This document shows positions 36,313 through 50,629 of a stretch of 64,000 bases of DNA, in pieces; position 1 is the first letter of the stretch; every line of letters starts with the position of its first letter. The stretch is taken from the NCBI RefSeq assembly GCF_026210795.1, contig NC_089460.1:1946501-2010500 (forward strand), written 5' to 3'. The position numbers and the translations under genes were made by a program. The notes beneath the pieces are model-generated. The model made no database searches, had not been told where the DNA came from, and saw nothing but the letters and a program-made list of their open reading frames with translations. This DNA is from Rhizophagus irregularis (Eukaryota; Glomeromycota; Glomeromycetes; Glomerales; Glomeraceae).

Positions 36313-38703
36313 TTGCATAACCCTACTTTTTAATCCATTTTATTGAATGGTGGTAATTTTATTTTTCTAAAACTAATATATAGTAAGGTATAATAAAATA
36401 TAATATTTTTAAAAAATTCAGATTTGCTATTGGTAAAGAAATTATAAATTTTAAAAAATTGATTTTTTGAACTTTATAGAAAAATATCTTTTATTTCTAA
36501 AAGAATCTTAAGAATCTTTGAAAATTTGTTAAAGAATATCTAATTGGCAGAACTGTTTTATTTATTTATATAACAGTTATAAATTTCAGAAGTATATTTA
36601 CAAATTAGCATTTAATTTTGATTTAAAACTTTATTAATTATATATACAGTTAGACTTCTATATACCGATATCCTATGCTAATATCGATAATTATCTATAC
36701 TAATAAATTTTCTATATTTCATTTTACAATTAATTTAAATCATTTAACTAACACTCCATATATCTCTTTTTAATCAACAATATTTATATTATGCTAATAT
36801 ACATGGATTAATTAGTTAAACAAGCTAATTAGATTGTCTGTAAATATTGTACTTCTCAATTGAATAAATTATAAGTTGATCAGAAAAATATTGGTCAAAA
36901 TCCAATTGGAAATCCAATAATTAGATGTTCAAGAATTAAGATTTAATAAACCTTTAGAAAATTTATCTAATTTTAATAAATATAGGATAGTATTATGCAA
37001 CTTGTCTATTACTCTATCTAATTCCAATATAAAAAAAGAAAATAATAATAAATTGATAAGCTTTTTTCAGTTGCTAAAATATACCAAATAATTATTATAA
37101 AGACATATATTAAAAAATGTGTATTGCTAAATTTTTAAAAATTATTATTACTTTTTATTGATTTTTATACATGCATAAAATTTTAATTTAATTAGTATTA
37201 ATAAATTTATATACATTTAAAATTTTATATATATAATGAGTAAAATTTGCATAGTTCTTATTTCTGTAACTTTTAATTATATATTTATTAGTAAAATTTA
37301 AATTTTCAAAAGATATGTTAATTAAGATTTATCTGAAATGTTTGCTTATGTTATTACTTTTTTAACTTCATTTTTATTGAAAATATAATATATTCTTTAT
37401 TAAAATATAAGAAAAGTGAAATGTAAGAAGAATTTAAAATGATACATAACCTTTTGATTAGCAATTATATTTAGTAAATGAATAGATAAAAGATAAAAAT
37501 GTAATCAGAATGTAATAACAGAACCCACTTACTTATAATAAAGATTACTGTAAAAAATTGGCCTTTTACTAATGATTTTTACTTTACTTTTTCTTAAATT
37601 CTATTGGTTAATTAGTTAAAAAAGAAAAAAATCATAACAATATAATATAAAATTTCCTTTTATAGTAGGATCTGCAAAGAATTTTATATATGATTTTTAC
37701 TTTAGATCTGGAGGTAACCTATCTTATAAGTAAGTGGAGTTCTGTAATAATACCAATATTATGAATATCTTACCGATGTTGTTATTGGATTTTTGCTGCT
37801 AAAATTATAGTTATAGTAATAATATAAGCTTCATTGAATTCATTAATTTTAGTTTCAAATAATACTTTTAATATCTAAAATAAAATAATAAAATGGTATA
37901 AATAAAGTTAATAATTATATAGAAATTTACAATAATTTACTAGATTTTTTTTAATACTTAATAATCTTCAAATTGCATAAAAAGTCTAAGTTTCTAATAA
38001 ATTTCATTCAAAATTTTTTATTTAATAGCTAAATATCATAGTTTTTAAATATCAAAAATAAATAGTTAAATAGTTTTAAAATATAAAAAAAATTTTGGAT
38101 GTAAAGTATAACAACTTTTTATAATTATATTACATATTAATTATATTTAAATAACTCAATATAAAATACTATATCTTTAATTATATTTTTAGAAGTTATA
38201 ATTGATTAGTTTTTAAATAAAAAAAAATTGATTACAATATATTAAATTTTGACAAACTTTTATATATCTTAAAAATGCTAATTTTACTATAAATTACTAA
38301 TAATTTTAAAAAATCCTGTAAATTACTGTATATAATCCTATAAGAACTATTTATATTATATTAATTATAAAGATTTAAATATTTTATGCAATTTATCTCT
38401 TTTTTCCTCTATTTTTAGTAACAATTTTTTGGTTAAATCATAACAATGTTTATATAAATTTTCAGTACATTTTTTTCCATAAAATTTCAACCATTTTAAA
38501 AATAAAAAAAAATTATTTAAACCAAAATTATTTAATTTCTAAGGATGTGTTGAAGCACCCATTGCTCAAGAAAGTAGTTTTTGTGGCGAATGCTATTACT
38601 TATTAGTTATTAGTGCATGTTTTTAACAAGTTAATTATATTTACAAAAATTTTGATGTAATAATACCCTACGAAAGGAGTGGGCTTAAAACATATGTCAA
38701 AAC

Positions 38704-39285
38704 ACTTATGAAGTTGTTGAGTCAATTGTGCGCAATAAAAAGATTGGAAGAGTTATTGATTTAGTTTTAAATACCGTAGTGCAGGTATGACATATTTAAT
38801 AACAATTATTATATAGATATGAGAAAATTAGGAACAATTTTAATCCGAGAGATTTTTGTAATGATACGAATCATTTGGTTATTACCTCCATTTAAAAAGG
38901 CAACCTTAGTTTTAGGTCCTGCAGAAAATAATATCCATTTAGTTATAGTTGGGGACGCAATAAATAAATTCACCGAAATGCTCGCGAAATCATTTATTTA
39001 CAATGAAACGGTACGGTTGAAATTTTATCTTATAACTCAATTGCGTGATTACCGTTTTGGAAACCATTTATTTACCTGAATTTTTTTTACGGCAAACGTA
39101 AACAAAGAATGCAATTCAATCACTGAAAAAATCTTCCGTTATAGCATTTCAAATGTGATATTCAAAAATATGATTCTCAATACACAACTAAGTCTTAAGA
39201 TTAAAGAAGGTAATGAGTAGGCAGTAATTGATTTAATAACAAAATTAGAAAGAGAAGAGGATTTAGAAAAAGAAGTGCGATAATT
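38704..39285 (+). pseudogene. eroded gene fragments of unknown family
   Basis: Separate plus-strand pieces look like former exons. Positions 38704-38784 read TYEVVESIVRNKKIGRVI and onward, ending in CAG before GTATGA. Around 38890-39010 is FKKATLVLGPAENNIHLVIV and onward. From 39095 a frame including KIFRYSISNVIF runs into an in-frame TAG and ends near 39285. The middle piece faintly recalls the DZF fold of ILF2-type proteins; I do not assert this. Frames do not join into one product, so a pseudogene is likely. Confidence 0.35.
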
Positions 39286-40078
39286 TGGATAATTTTTTTT
39301 ACTCATTAATTGTAATGTATTAGTATTAGAATTTTGATTTTATAGTATATTACATTACAAAAAATATGCGATGGGCTTGTACTAAAAACGTACAACCTCA
39401 ATGAATGCAAAAAAATATTAACTCTGCTACTATCCATACAGTGTAAATCGCACAAGCTTGCCTCGAGCGCATAGCAAGCATAAATATTAAATATTGAAAC
39501 AATGAATTTTTTTTCCGATTTATATTGATTGTTTTGTTACTTCTGGAATAAAATTTGTTACAAGTGGGAACCACAACGTTTTTTGATACGTGAGTAGTTT
39601 GTTATAGTGTTGCCTGCCGTAAATAGTTGTAAGTCTAAAAATCAAGTAATTATAATGATTGTAAATCAGAATTATCATCTTTTAGTTAACCACAATAGCA
39701 TAGTATTTACAACCAAATTACAACTTATGTTTATAATATTACAACCCGCTTAGGTTGTAATTCGAAATATAATAATCAATACTTACGGCACACAACCTTA
39801 AGTTTGTTACTCTTCATATGGGTGTAACGAATGTCGAAACCATATCCCATTATATTGAACCTTTTTCAAGCTCGATTTTTATTCTTTTCGTAACAAATAT
39901 CGAATTTGATAATAATATCGCATCAAAGATAGGAGATGTGGTTAAGGCGCAATATTCTCCCGATATTCAAGTTTTAAATAATCAGCCTGACATGTTTATT
40001 TTAGCATTGTAATTTATCAATAATAATTTTTTTGTCTGAAACTGATGTCTTCACGAAAAGTCGAAAAGTGGTTGAAAG

Positions 40079-40155
40079 CAGTGACGTCCTTGAAAGTTTC
40101 CAATGACTTTTCATTGGAATTGTAACTTTCAATCCTTTCCAATTCCAATATTACA
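40079..40155. mobile_element. decayed left end related to the hAT-like MITE
   Basis: CAGTGACGTCCTTGAAAG, then TTTCCAATGACTTTTCATTGGAATTG, matches the left end of the element at 22048 (CAGTGATGTGCATTGAAAG, then CTTCCAATAACTTTTTATTGGAATTG) with scattered substitutions. No matching right end or target duplication was found. Confidence 0.6.
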
Positions 40156-40583
40156 ATACAACAATCCTAAGAACTCTAATTTAGGCCTAAATTAAAGAAT
40201 TAAGGAAATTTGGTATGTAATACGAAATTTGTATATGTGATCACACTGGACCATTATTATTGGAGGAATAGGAAATTTATTGTAAATGAATCATTTAAAA
40301 ACTATTATAATTGGCTCCCACTTGTAAATTAAACTTTAATTGCTGATTAGGGAATATTTTTTTTTTTCTATAATACGTCGTATCCACACAATATAGAGAT
40401 GGGTGCTACTTTGAAATTTATCTTCATGGAGCGGTTTGAAGTCATTAAAAATAAAAAATAATTTCATCAAAGAGTTTGAGAAACACTTTCTATCACATGC
40501 GGATCAGCAATTAATTAAAATAAACGGATTGACCTTGAAACCCAGCTTATTTCTTTTCATTAAAAATTTGAAATTTCGTAAAA

Positions 40584-42456
<1,873 letters not shown>

Positions 42457-42673
42457 GTTTGATTTTAAAAAAGGAAAAGTTATTTAGATTTCTTTGTCCA
42501 TTTATTTAATTTCTTTATAAGATGCGTAAATTTATAGTGATGTTGTAGTTCCAAGTCAAAAAGTTTTATTGAGTTATAATAATACATTTTAAATTATAAA
42601 TAATCTTTTATTTAGTACAATTTTAAGTATATAAAGTATATGACAAAACAAATAAATGAATGACAGAAAGATT

Positions 42674-45600
42674 TCAGGTGTCTAATACATCTAGCTTAGC
42701 TGCCTCCTTTGATGCTTCTTTCTTTGCGGCTTTCTTTGCAATTTTTTTAAATTGTTCGATATTTGGGGCTGATACTTTACATTTACCTAACATTACTAAA
42801 GTCATTTCTGTATCAGGTATACTTTTTACAAGTTCTTTTTCTCGTGGTGTCAATTGTGGATCATTTAAGAAGAATGATATTGCTGTCTTACATGCTTTAA
42901 TAATAAAATAAGAGGAAGATAAGTAATTAATCAATAAAATATAAATCAAATTCACTTGATAATACTTACCTTTTCCTTTCTTTGTTGATCCGGGAGTTAA
43001 TTTAACCTTATATTTGTATTTTTGTAAAGAAATATATGGCGCACAAACCGGAACAGCAAAAAGTAAATTATCTTCAGGTAATGGTGATCCTGTTAAAGTG
43101 TCTAATACCGTCAAACTTTCCTATAAAATGAAAATCTGAATTAAATACCACATTATATTATTAGAAGTTAGATTTAATATAAGTACCATTGTTTCAGGTT
43201 CCAATACAGTAATATTCTCTTCCTTAAGAAGTTGTCGGATTTCCTCAGCTTCTTCTTCATCCTTTACACCAGAAGCCTAAAATAATAATAAGAGAAAATA
43301 ATGTCTAATAAATATAAATTTTCACGTATTTATGATGAACATTTATACTTACTAATTTTTCCTCATCAATATCTTCCTTATCAGCTTCTGGATCTTGTGA
43401 AAGGTTATTTTGAAAATTTTGTTCTTTTTCTGGTTTACTTCCCTTGACTGAATTTGGCACACCTTTGTTTGTAGATTCTTTTTTGCCTTTCTTTCCTTTG
43501 TTTTTAGGTGCTTTGTTTGACTATTATAGTGTGAATTTACGTTATAATAGTTAATAAAGAAATAACATCGCATATTTTAAAAAGTAGGATTTAAGAAATA
43601 ATTAAAATAATTACTCCAAGCAATTCCATACGAATTGCCCTTTCCTCTTCATCTTGGTCAGCATATTTATCTTTTAGCTTTTTCATTTTGCCTTTTTTAC
43701 CGCGTGGAATCTGTGTTGACTTTTTCGCTTGCTGATAAAAAAAAGGAAAACGTAAATATATATTTATCAAGAAAAAAAAACTAATTAAGTAAATTAAACT
43801 CTACCTTTTCTTTATCCTCAATATTTGAATCTTTGTTATTAATTTGCTGATTATTATCTATCCTTCCAGAGTCGGTATCTCCTTTGCCTTGTTTTTGTTT
43901 TTTCATCGTTCTTTTTTCTTTTACCGATATATATTTCTTTTTCGTGGTCTTTATCATATAAAATATGATTCAATTATAAGAATCAATAAAATTTAAAAAA
44001 AGAGTTATAGTAAATATGTACCGGCTTTTCATTACTTCCTTCAATTTCATATTGGTCTTCACCATATTCATCTAAATTGTATTTATCCCATAGGGATTTG
44101 TCTATAGTAATAGCAGATCGAACTTTTTCGGAAGACATGTCGTCTATAGTAATAGCAGATCGCACTTTTTCGGAAGACATGTCATCATTAGATTCATCTG
44201 AACGTTGCTGTTGTGGCTCTTGTACTTCCTCTAATTCGGGAGAAACTCCGCTGACCTTATGATATATAATATCTGAACGAAATTCCATAACATCATCTTT
44301 TTTTTCCTGAGCTTTTTTAGGCAATGAAATAATTCAGGAATCAGCAACTGGATAAAATTCTAAAAACCGTTCATTGTATATTATAATCCAAGTACTTACA
44401 ATTCATATCTTTTTCGTTTATATAATTATCATTCAGTAAATCATCTTTGATGTTTTGTCCCTATAATAATATTGGGAAAAGTTAATTTATCATTCATTTC
44501 GTCATAATAAGAGAAAATAACTTTAAAGAATAATAACATACTTCCGATGCCTGAATTTCTTCGTCTATTTCTTCTTCATTCCTTATTGGACGACGCTCGT
44601 GTAAATGATTTGGAATACTTTGTTCATCCAATCGGAAAAGTAAACCAAAACCGTACACCAAATGAACAGGGGGTAAGAAATTCTTTTTACCTCGAATCAT
44701 AAAAGAGCCCGTTGTGAGGTACTCACCAGTCGGAGCGGTTTTGGAAACCTAAAGTAAATAACGTTAATAAATATTTGGCGAATTATTAAAATTAGATATA
44801 TGACAAACCTGTTCCGCATGAACCCAATAAGCGCTAGTTATTATTTTAGCTTCCCATGCTTTGCTTTGACAAACGGACATGACTCCAGCTTGGAAAAGTG
44901 TACTTGGAGGTATTGGTTGACCTTCATTAGGGTTTTTAATAATTACTGATGCAGCACCATGTAATTCAGCGTGTACATACACGTCACCTATAAAAAATTT
45001 ATTGAATTAGCAATGAAAAAAAAAAAGAATATGTATAAAAATAGGGAAATAGTTATCGGAATTACCCTTCCTAAGGTATCTCTTTACTAACAGTTCATTT
45101 TGTTGCATGTCATGTCCAGCAATAACAAGGTAATTCTCAGAAGAAATAAACCATACAAATTTTTCAAACCAAAAAGGTTTGCGGATCTTGTTAATAGATG
45201 CAGTAATTTTCGTCTCTTTGAGATCTTGTTTAATTTTCTGCTCGGCACTTTTGAAAGCCTATCAACAAGATATTAGACACAATTTTTTGGTATTAAAAAT
45301 TAAAAACCTTACATTGTTATAATTCATACTTTATCAGCAGCAGCTAACGTTTTTTCTTGTTTAAGCGAAGACTGTTTTTTCATATCATAATACTTTCTGG
45401 CATTCGCAAATGCAGTTAAATTAATATCAACATCAATTTTCTCTTGTATTATTGACTGAGATATGTTGTTTTCATCTTCAGATTCAGTATTGGCCGAATC
45501 GTAGAAAGCTGCTTCATCTTTTTCATGTTCCCTATAAAATTTTTAAGGATTACATTTAAAGTGTTGAATTATACTAATTCTCTCACTTAGATAGGTTTAA

Positions 45601-47500
45601 TTATAATACCTTAATAATAAGGTGATCTGATTTATTTCCAACTTAAATCCAGCAATTACTTCTGCTATAGGAGTGCCTTTCTTCTTCTCCTCTAGCACTA
45701 AATTTTCTAAATCTTTCCAATCCATTCCGGAAGCAATCGCGTTTCTTATAATCAAAATCGCTTGATCTACCGTATCCACATTGCTCTCTATCAACCAAGC
45801 CTTGCGAATATTTGATAATTGAGAATTTTGAAGATTTTCAACACGTGAATACTGTTCTTTTTTGATGGCCTCTAATTTCTTAAACGCAGACTTTTCTTGA
45901 TTTCTTTGCTTAAGGGTTAGTTTTTGACTTTCCATCGAGGAATAATATTCATCGACAGCTAAATCAAACGAATCAAATTCTTTGTGTGATTTAGATTTGT
46001 GTTGCTCAAAGAGGTAGGGGTTGAATTCATCATAACTTCACGTAAAGTAAGATATATTAGAAACGGATTAATCAATAAAGTTCAAAAGTGATAAGAAAAA
46101 CTCACGTCTCCCAATCCTCTTGCTGTGAACCATCATCTGTTGTGGAATTTTGTTCTGAATGATGAAGCATGATGATATATCCCTTGATAAAATTTAATAA
46201 CCATGTTGTTACATAATGTAAATTCCATCCAGATAAAATATTGTCAAACATACCTTTTGTTTAGTATTTCCAATTTCTTCTAAAATTCGATCTGCTTCTT
46301 TAAACCCTTTTTCTAATTCAATTAAATGCTCCGAATCTAAAACATTAAATATCGTTACTATACACCATAATACGTAAGTAAAAGATTATGCGAAATTAAC
46401 TAACCATCGGAGATGTCTATGGTCCCAACTTTCATATTAGGATCTATTTGAGCAAAACGAATTGCGTGCTCAGTCAATGCCTGTCCATAACCTATATTCA
46501 ACATAATTGGAAGCATAAATCAATTCAATATATCAGAAATGGAATTGTTTTGTAGTATTAACATATAATAAGATTATTCAACCTACTCAATTTATTATTC
46601 AAAACCTTTTTTAATGATTCTTTAGATTCTTTACTAGATGAGGTAGTTAATGCTTTTTGTAGTCGTGATCGTGTTACTGGTTCAGTAACACGTGCAACAG
46701 AACTAATATCATAAGTTTGCCCAACTGCCATTTTTTCATTTTCTTTAGGCTGAACAACACGTAACAAAGCCAAAATGGTATAATCCTGATCGGTAAAAAT
46801 AATATTACCCTATAATTCGATTATTTCGATCAATGATTGACGTTAACTTACAAATCTCATAAATATACTTTTGACATAGGAAAAGACATGAATATAAATT
46901 ACCGATGCGTAAAATTCTGCTATAATATGATATGTGGTGCCCTCTCCAAAACCCGCAAATTCAAAATCAACAATTCTATCAACACCAAGTTGTCTGACGT
47001 TGGTCAATCTTCTTGTTCTAATGTGTTTTCGCAACTTAATAAAGAAATACCGTGATCTCATAATTAAGTATCTTAAATAACATCAATTATGATATAATTT
47101 AATATTATATATACCTTCATACAAAAATGCGAAGGTGTCATCGATTTATCACGAGAATATTGTGTTGTATGAATTCGAATTCCAGATTCAATCAACAAAA
47201 GTTCCTTTTTGTCTGGCTTAATTGTTCAAAATTTAAAAAGTTAATAAAATGCTAAGCCCTGAATATAATAAAGAAATGCATTGAAAAACACCTTTGAAAA
47301 TTTGAAAAGATAAGTTTTTGGGTTGATATCGTAAACATTCTGTAACCTAAGGCCAACAATCCTAATAAATTGAAAAAAAAAGGAATATTAAAATAACAAT
47401 AGATCCAGGGCGAATTATTATGTCCCCTATAATTTAAATACCTTTCTTTCAAATCGGATACTGTTGCCCGGACGTCTAGTGCTGAAAACCTTTGTTTCAT
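42674..47500 (-). CDS. RQC2: ribosome quality control complex subunit 2 (NEMF/Rqc2/Tae2), 21 exons
   Basis: Binds stalled 60S subunits with peptidyl-tRNA, recruits the Ltn1/Listerin ligase and, in yeast, directs C-terminal Ala/Thr tailing. Exons, 5' to 3': 47500-47442, 47361-47292, 47216-47115, 47034-46903, 46809-46587, 46491-46405, 46336-46254, 46182-46106, 46035-45610, 45531-45330, 45258-45066, 44987-44809, 44748-44542, 44460-44400, 44311-44022, 43948-43805, 43731-43615, 43520-43353, 43276-43187, 43120-42970, 42894-42674. All phases close, giving 1093 residues (human NEMF about 1076). The NFACT-N domain has Asp9 and the Asp96-Arg97 pair equivalent to the yeast residues needed for tailing. 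NFACT-R (about 470-640) includes [19 protein letters not shown] and [20 protein letters not shown]. Acidic and Lys-rich linkers follow, then NFACT-C ends the protein. A 14-residue duplication lies at 743-770. Confidence 0.93.
44101..44184 (-). repeat. 42-bp in-frame tandem duplication inside RQC2
   Basis: Two adjacent 42-bp units differing at two bases encode [14 protein letters not shown] twice (residues 743-756 and 757-770) in the acidic linker between NFACT-R and NFACT-C. Near-identity indicates a recent duplication that preserved the frame. Confidence 0.9.
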
Positions 47501-48157
47501 TTTTTAAATAATTTTGCGATTGAAAAGTAAACGGGTCTCTAAAGTTTTTACAGGCTTTATAAATGCTGCTGTATCTACTTTCTGACTAAGTAAGAATAAC
47601 CTGATCTCTCCTCCAATTGACCACTTGTTTTATATAACTGATAAGTTCTTCATATAGATTGGTGATTTTTATCAAAAATTTGACATGTTGCACAAAAGAA
47701 TAGCCCAGTTTAGATTAAAGACACGTGTGACTTTTTCTTATTATTAACCCGTGACTTAATACATATTTGACAGAAATTATAAAGAAATTTTTTCTTGAGT
47801 ATCTTTCGTTTTAAATCTGAAAATGCATTGAAAGGTGAGAAAGAATATGAAGAGATAAGAAATTAATCTGGATGTTCTTTATCTTCAGCATAAAACCTAT
47901 ATTTAATCTTTCATTTAAATTGTTGAAGTTTGTAAATCATTTTATTTTAAAAGTTGCGATAGTGTAAAGAAAGTATAATAAGACCATGCAAAGCAATTAT
48001 TTTATTGTTATTATTCAATTGTTAAAAACTACATAGTATTAGTTGATAATTAGATGCAATTAATTCATTATATCAAATTCTAAGTTTACATATTAATTTT
48101 CAGCTATAAAACCCTAATGAAAATCTGATTTATATTATTGAATCACTCTTCCATCTT
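47501..48157. other. intergenic between RQC2 start and MYST gene end
   Basis: It holds the RQC2 upstream region and the 3' flank of the acetyltransferase, both on the minus strand. No gene or distinctive element seen. Confidence 0.6.
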
Positions 48158-49699
48158 TCAATTAAGAAATCGACAATGAGATGGATTATAAACTGGTGGC
48201 TCCCAATATTCATCAAAACACTCACTTTTAATTGTACGATGCTTTTTTACTTTTGAATTCTTAGCCATTTCCATTAATCCACTTGATATTTTTATACAAG
48301 GATGTCCTAAATAGATACAAATTCCAATCAAGTGTAAAGTGTATTGAACATCCTTTTGAGCAATACCAGTTTGGTAAGCAATATCATCAATCGAAATTTC
48401 TTCATTTGCTTCATTAGCTTTTAGTAATAACTCAGTAATGGCTTCTATCCAATATTGCTGATAAGTTAATAAACCAAGATCTGATAAAGGCTCTTCAGGT
48501 GCACCAACTTTATCTTGCATTTTTGATATTGTATATGAAAATGCTATTAAGAATCTACCATAACCTTTTCTTTGATGTTGAGGTAATGTAAGAATACATG
48601 CGAGATTATTATTCATATTATATTTTTCTTTTGAGAAATACCCAATTATACAATACCCAATATCATTATAGCAACATAATATATAAAATAGAAATGGTAA
48701 AGTATCATAAACAAGTAACTTATGATCAAGAAACAGCTTAGAAAGTAAGCATAAGTTTTTACAATAAGTTTGTTGTCTTTCTCCATCAATTTCAAACACA
48801 GCGAGATTCTCTACTTCATCCTTGTAAATTTGATTTCCAGGAGGATGAAATAAATTACATTTCGTTTTATGACGTTTGAATTGAAATTCGCTCATGTAAT
48901 AACTCAAGCAAAACTCACAAATATATACAATAGGTGCATCTTTAAATTCTTCAGGATATGGTGAGAAATACCAAGGTTCAATCAGATCTTCTCCAATTTG
49001 AATTTCTTTGATATTTTTTACACGTATTTTAATTGGTTTATTATTCATACCACCAGAAGTAATTTGTGAATTATTCTGAATTACTTGTGATTTGACTATT
49101 TTTGGGCTTGAACTAATCCTACAAGGTGAACTGTCATATGTGATTGAAGATGATGGAGTTGAACATCTTAAATTTGGGACTTCATCACATATAAAATTCG
49201 AACCACTATAATCATTCACTTCTGAAGAAACTGGTATTTGTAATGTAAATGATTCTTGACTATAAAATGAATCACCCTGTGAGAATTTGTTTTTTACATG
49301 AATTCCCGAAGTAGTAAAAAAATCATCTTGAGAATCTTCAATTATCATAGCAGTTGCATCAGAAATCGCGTTATCTTGATGTATTTTTCTCTTTTTAGGT
49401 AATTTGATATCTATCTCTCTTTTAGTATCAATTTGATCAGCTTTAACCCATTCATCAAGTCTTCTATTATAAAACGCGTACGTAATATAATACTCGGGAA
49501 CATTATCATCACTAAATTTAACAGCAAGAACTTTTCCTACTCGATAATTTTGTTCATCCTCTAAGTTATTTTTGACTGTTACGTAATAATAACTACCAAT
49601 TGTGATTTGTTCCAACGACTCTTTAACTGGAGTTGTTGAACATGATTCACGCTTTTTTGAAGGAAGGCTAATAGAATCTCTCTTTGATCTCAACCTCAT
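48158..49699 (-). CDS. MYST-family histone acetyltransferase (Esa1/Tip60-like), intronless
   Basis: Nuclear lysine acetyltransferase, 513 residues, in one exon. A chromo/Tudor-knot barrel lies at about 35-95, then a Ser-rich linker, then the MYST catalytic domain from about 225. The C2HC zinc finger is Cys261, Cys264, His277, Cys281. The autoacetylated Lys is Lys321 (LCLLSKLFLDHK), the catalytic Cys is Cys368 (ACILTLPQHQRKGYG, also the acetyl-CoA P-loop), and the catalytic Glu is Glu402 (GAPEEPLSDLG). These match Esa1 Lys262, Cys304 and Glu338, so activity is expected. Divergence from Esa1 is concentrated around residues 340-365 and in the C-terminal quarter. Lack of introns among intron-rich neighbours, plus this divergence, suggests a paralogue (possibly retro-derived) rather than the essential Esa1, but that needs a whole-genome comparison. 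Confidence 0.9.
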   Translation of the reverse strand: MRLRSKRDSISLPSKKRESCSTTPVKESLEQITIGSYYYVTVKNNLEDEQNYRVGKVLAVKFSDDNVPEYYITYAFYNRRLDEWVKADQIDTKREIDIKLPKKRKIHQDNAISDATAMIIEDSQDDFFTTSGIHVKNKFSQGDSFYSQESFTLQIPVSSEVNDYSGSNFICDEVPNLRCSTPSSSITYDSSPCRISSSPKIVKSQVIQNNSQITSGGMNNKPIKIRVKNIKEIQIGEDLIEPWYFSPYPEEFKDAPIVYICEFCLSYYMSEFQFKRHKTKCNLFHPPGNQIYKDEVENLAVFEIDGERQQTYCKNLCLLSKLFLDHKLLVYDTLPFLFYILCCYNDIGYCIIGYFSKEKYNMNNNLACILTLPQHQRKGYGRFLIAFSYTISKMQDKVGAPEEPLSDLGLLTYQQYWIEAITELLLKANEANEEISIDDIAYQTGIAQKDVQYTLHLIGICIYLGHPCIKISSGLMEMAKNSKVKKHRTIKSECFDEYWEPPVYNPSHCRFLN

Positions 49700-50080
49700 T
49701 TTATTAATGGTAGATAGATCTGCTAATACATAGAATCAAAAAATAAATGAATTTTTTTCATTCTTAATGCCGCAGCATATATGAATGTGAATTCCTTTGT
49801 ATCGTCAAATTAACCAAAAACTGTCAAAATATTTTTGATCTCATATTTAAAAATTACTTATGAATATACCTCAATAAAGCGGATAATATTTGCTAGACAG
49901 AGTCAACAGAAAACAACCACAATTTTAACCGCAGTTTCGAAATGTGAGAGCTTGAGCTCCCTGCCTTAAATATAATGCGCCACAGCCGATCACTGTCGTA
50001 CATAGTTTTTAATAAAATAATTATTAGCTTATGTACCATCTTCACTTTTCATATTCAACATTTGCTATCGATTGAAAACG
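49700..50080. promoter_or_regulatory. shared divergent promoter, MYST gene and COX6B
   Basis: The 381 bases separate the two start codons of divergently transcribed genes and must hold both promoters. The COX6B-proximal half is less A+T-rich (GCCACAGCCGATCACTGTCG region near 49979-50000). I could not assign a known factor site. Confidence 0.5.
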
Positions 50081-50629
50081 ATGTCTGATAAGTATGTATT
50101 AAGACGAATGTAGTTATACTTTATTCCTTATAATACTTACGTAAATTTTGTAACAGCGAAACCGAGACTAAAGCTATTAACATTCGTACCGGTAACTGTA
50201 CAAACTAATGAACTATTTTCCTTTTTTTAAAAGTTAACCGACTTTTTTTTATTAAGACTAATTGTTTTATTTTTTAGCTGGCTTTGACGCGCGCTTTCCA
50301 AATACCAATCAAACTAAACATTGTTGGCAAAATTATGTAGATTATTTTAAGTGTATTAAAGCGCGTGGAGAAGATTTTGCTCCTTGTCAACAATTTTTTA
50401 GAGCATACCATAGTTTGTGTCCTAATGATTTTGTAAGTGTTCAAAAGGAAAGAAATTCGATATTTATACAATTATTAATTATTCTAGGAGAGGAATATTT
50501 TAATTTTGTTTAATATATGTATACTTTTTTTAAAAAAAAAAAAATATTAAAAAAAATCCATCTTTATAGATTTCAAAGTGGGACACTCAAAGAGAAGAAG
50601 GAAATTTTCCAGTTAAACTCGATCCTTAA
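50081..50629 (+). CDS. COX12: cytochrome c oxidase subunit 6B (Cox12)
   Basis: Small intermembrane-space subunit of respiratory complex IV. Four exons: 50081-50091, 50157-50191, 50278-50432, 50570-50629; 86 residues, the same length as human COX6B. The twin Cys motif is visible: CWQNYVDYFKC is CX9C, and CQQFFRAYHSLC is CX10C, the arrangement specific to this subunit, needed for Mia40-driven oxidative import. The conserved TAGFDARFPN start is split between exons 2 and 3, and the C-terminus reads SKWDTQREEGNFPVKLDP. The first coding exon is only 11 nt; its ATG is chosen because it alone gives an in-frame splice to exon 2. The gene is divergent to the acetyltransferase. Confidence 0.95.

Larger units (their letters stand above)
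35828..40583. other. relic-rich intergenic region
   Basis: No intact gene. It contains a decayed copy of the fold-back MITE (36186-36312), eroded exon-like fragments (38704-39285), a possible small element (39607-39803) and a decayed copy of the hAT-like MITE end (40079-40155). A 64-codon frame at 39818-40012 reads as coherent protein (GVTNVETISHYIEPF at its start) but has no identified family or flanking exons. Confidence 0.5.
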
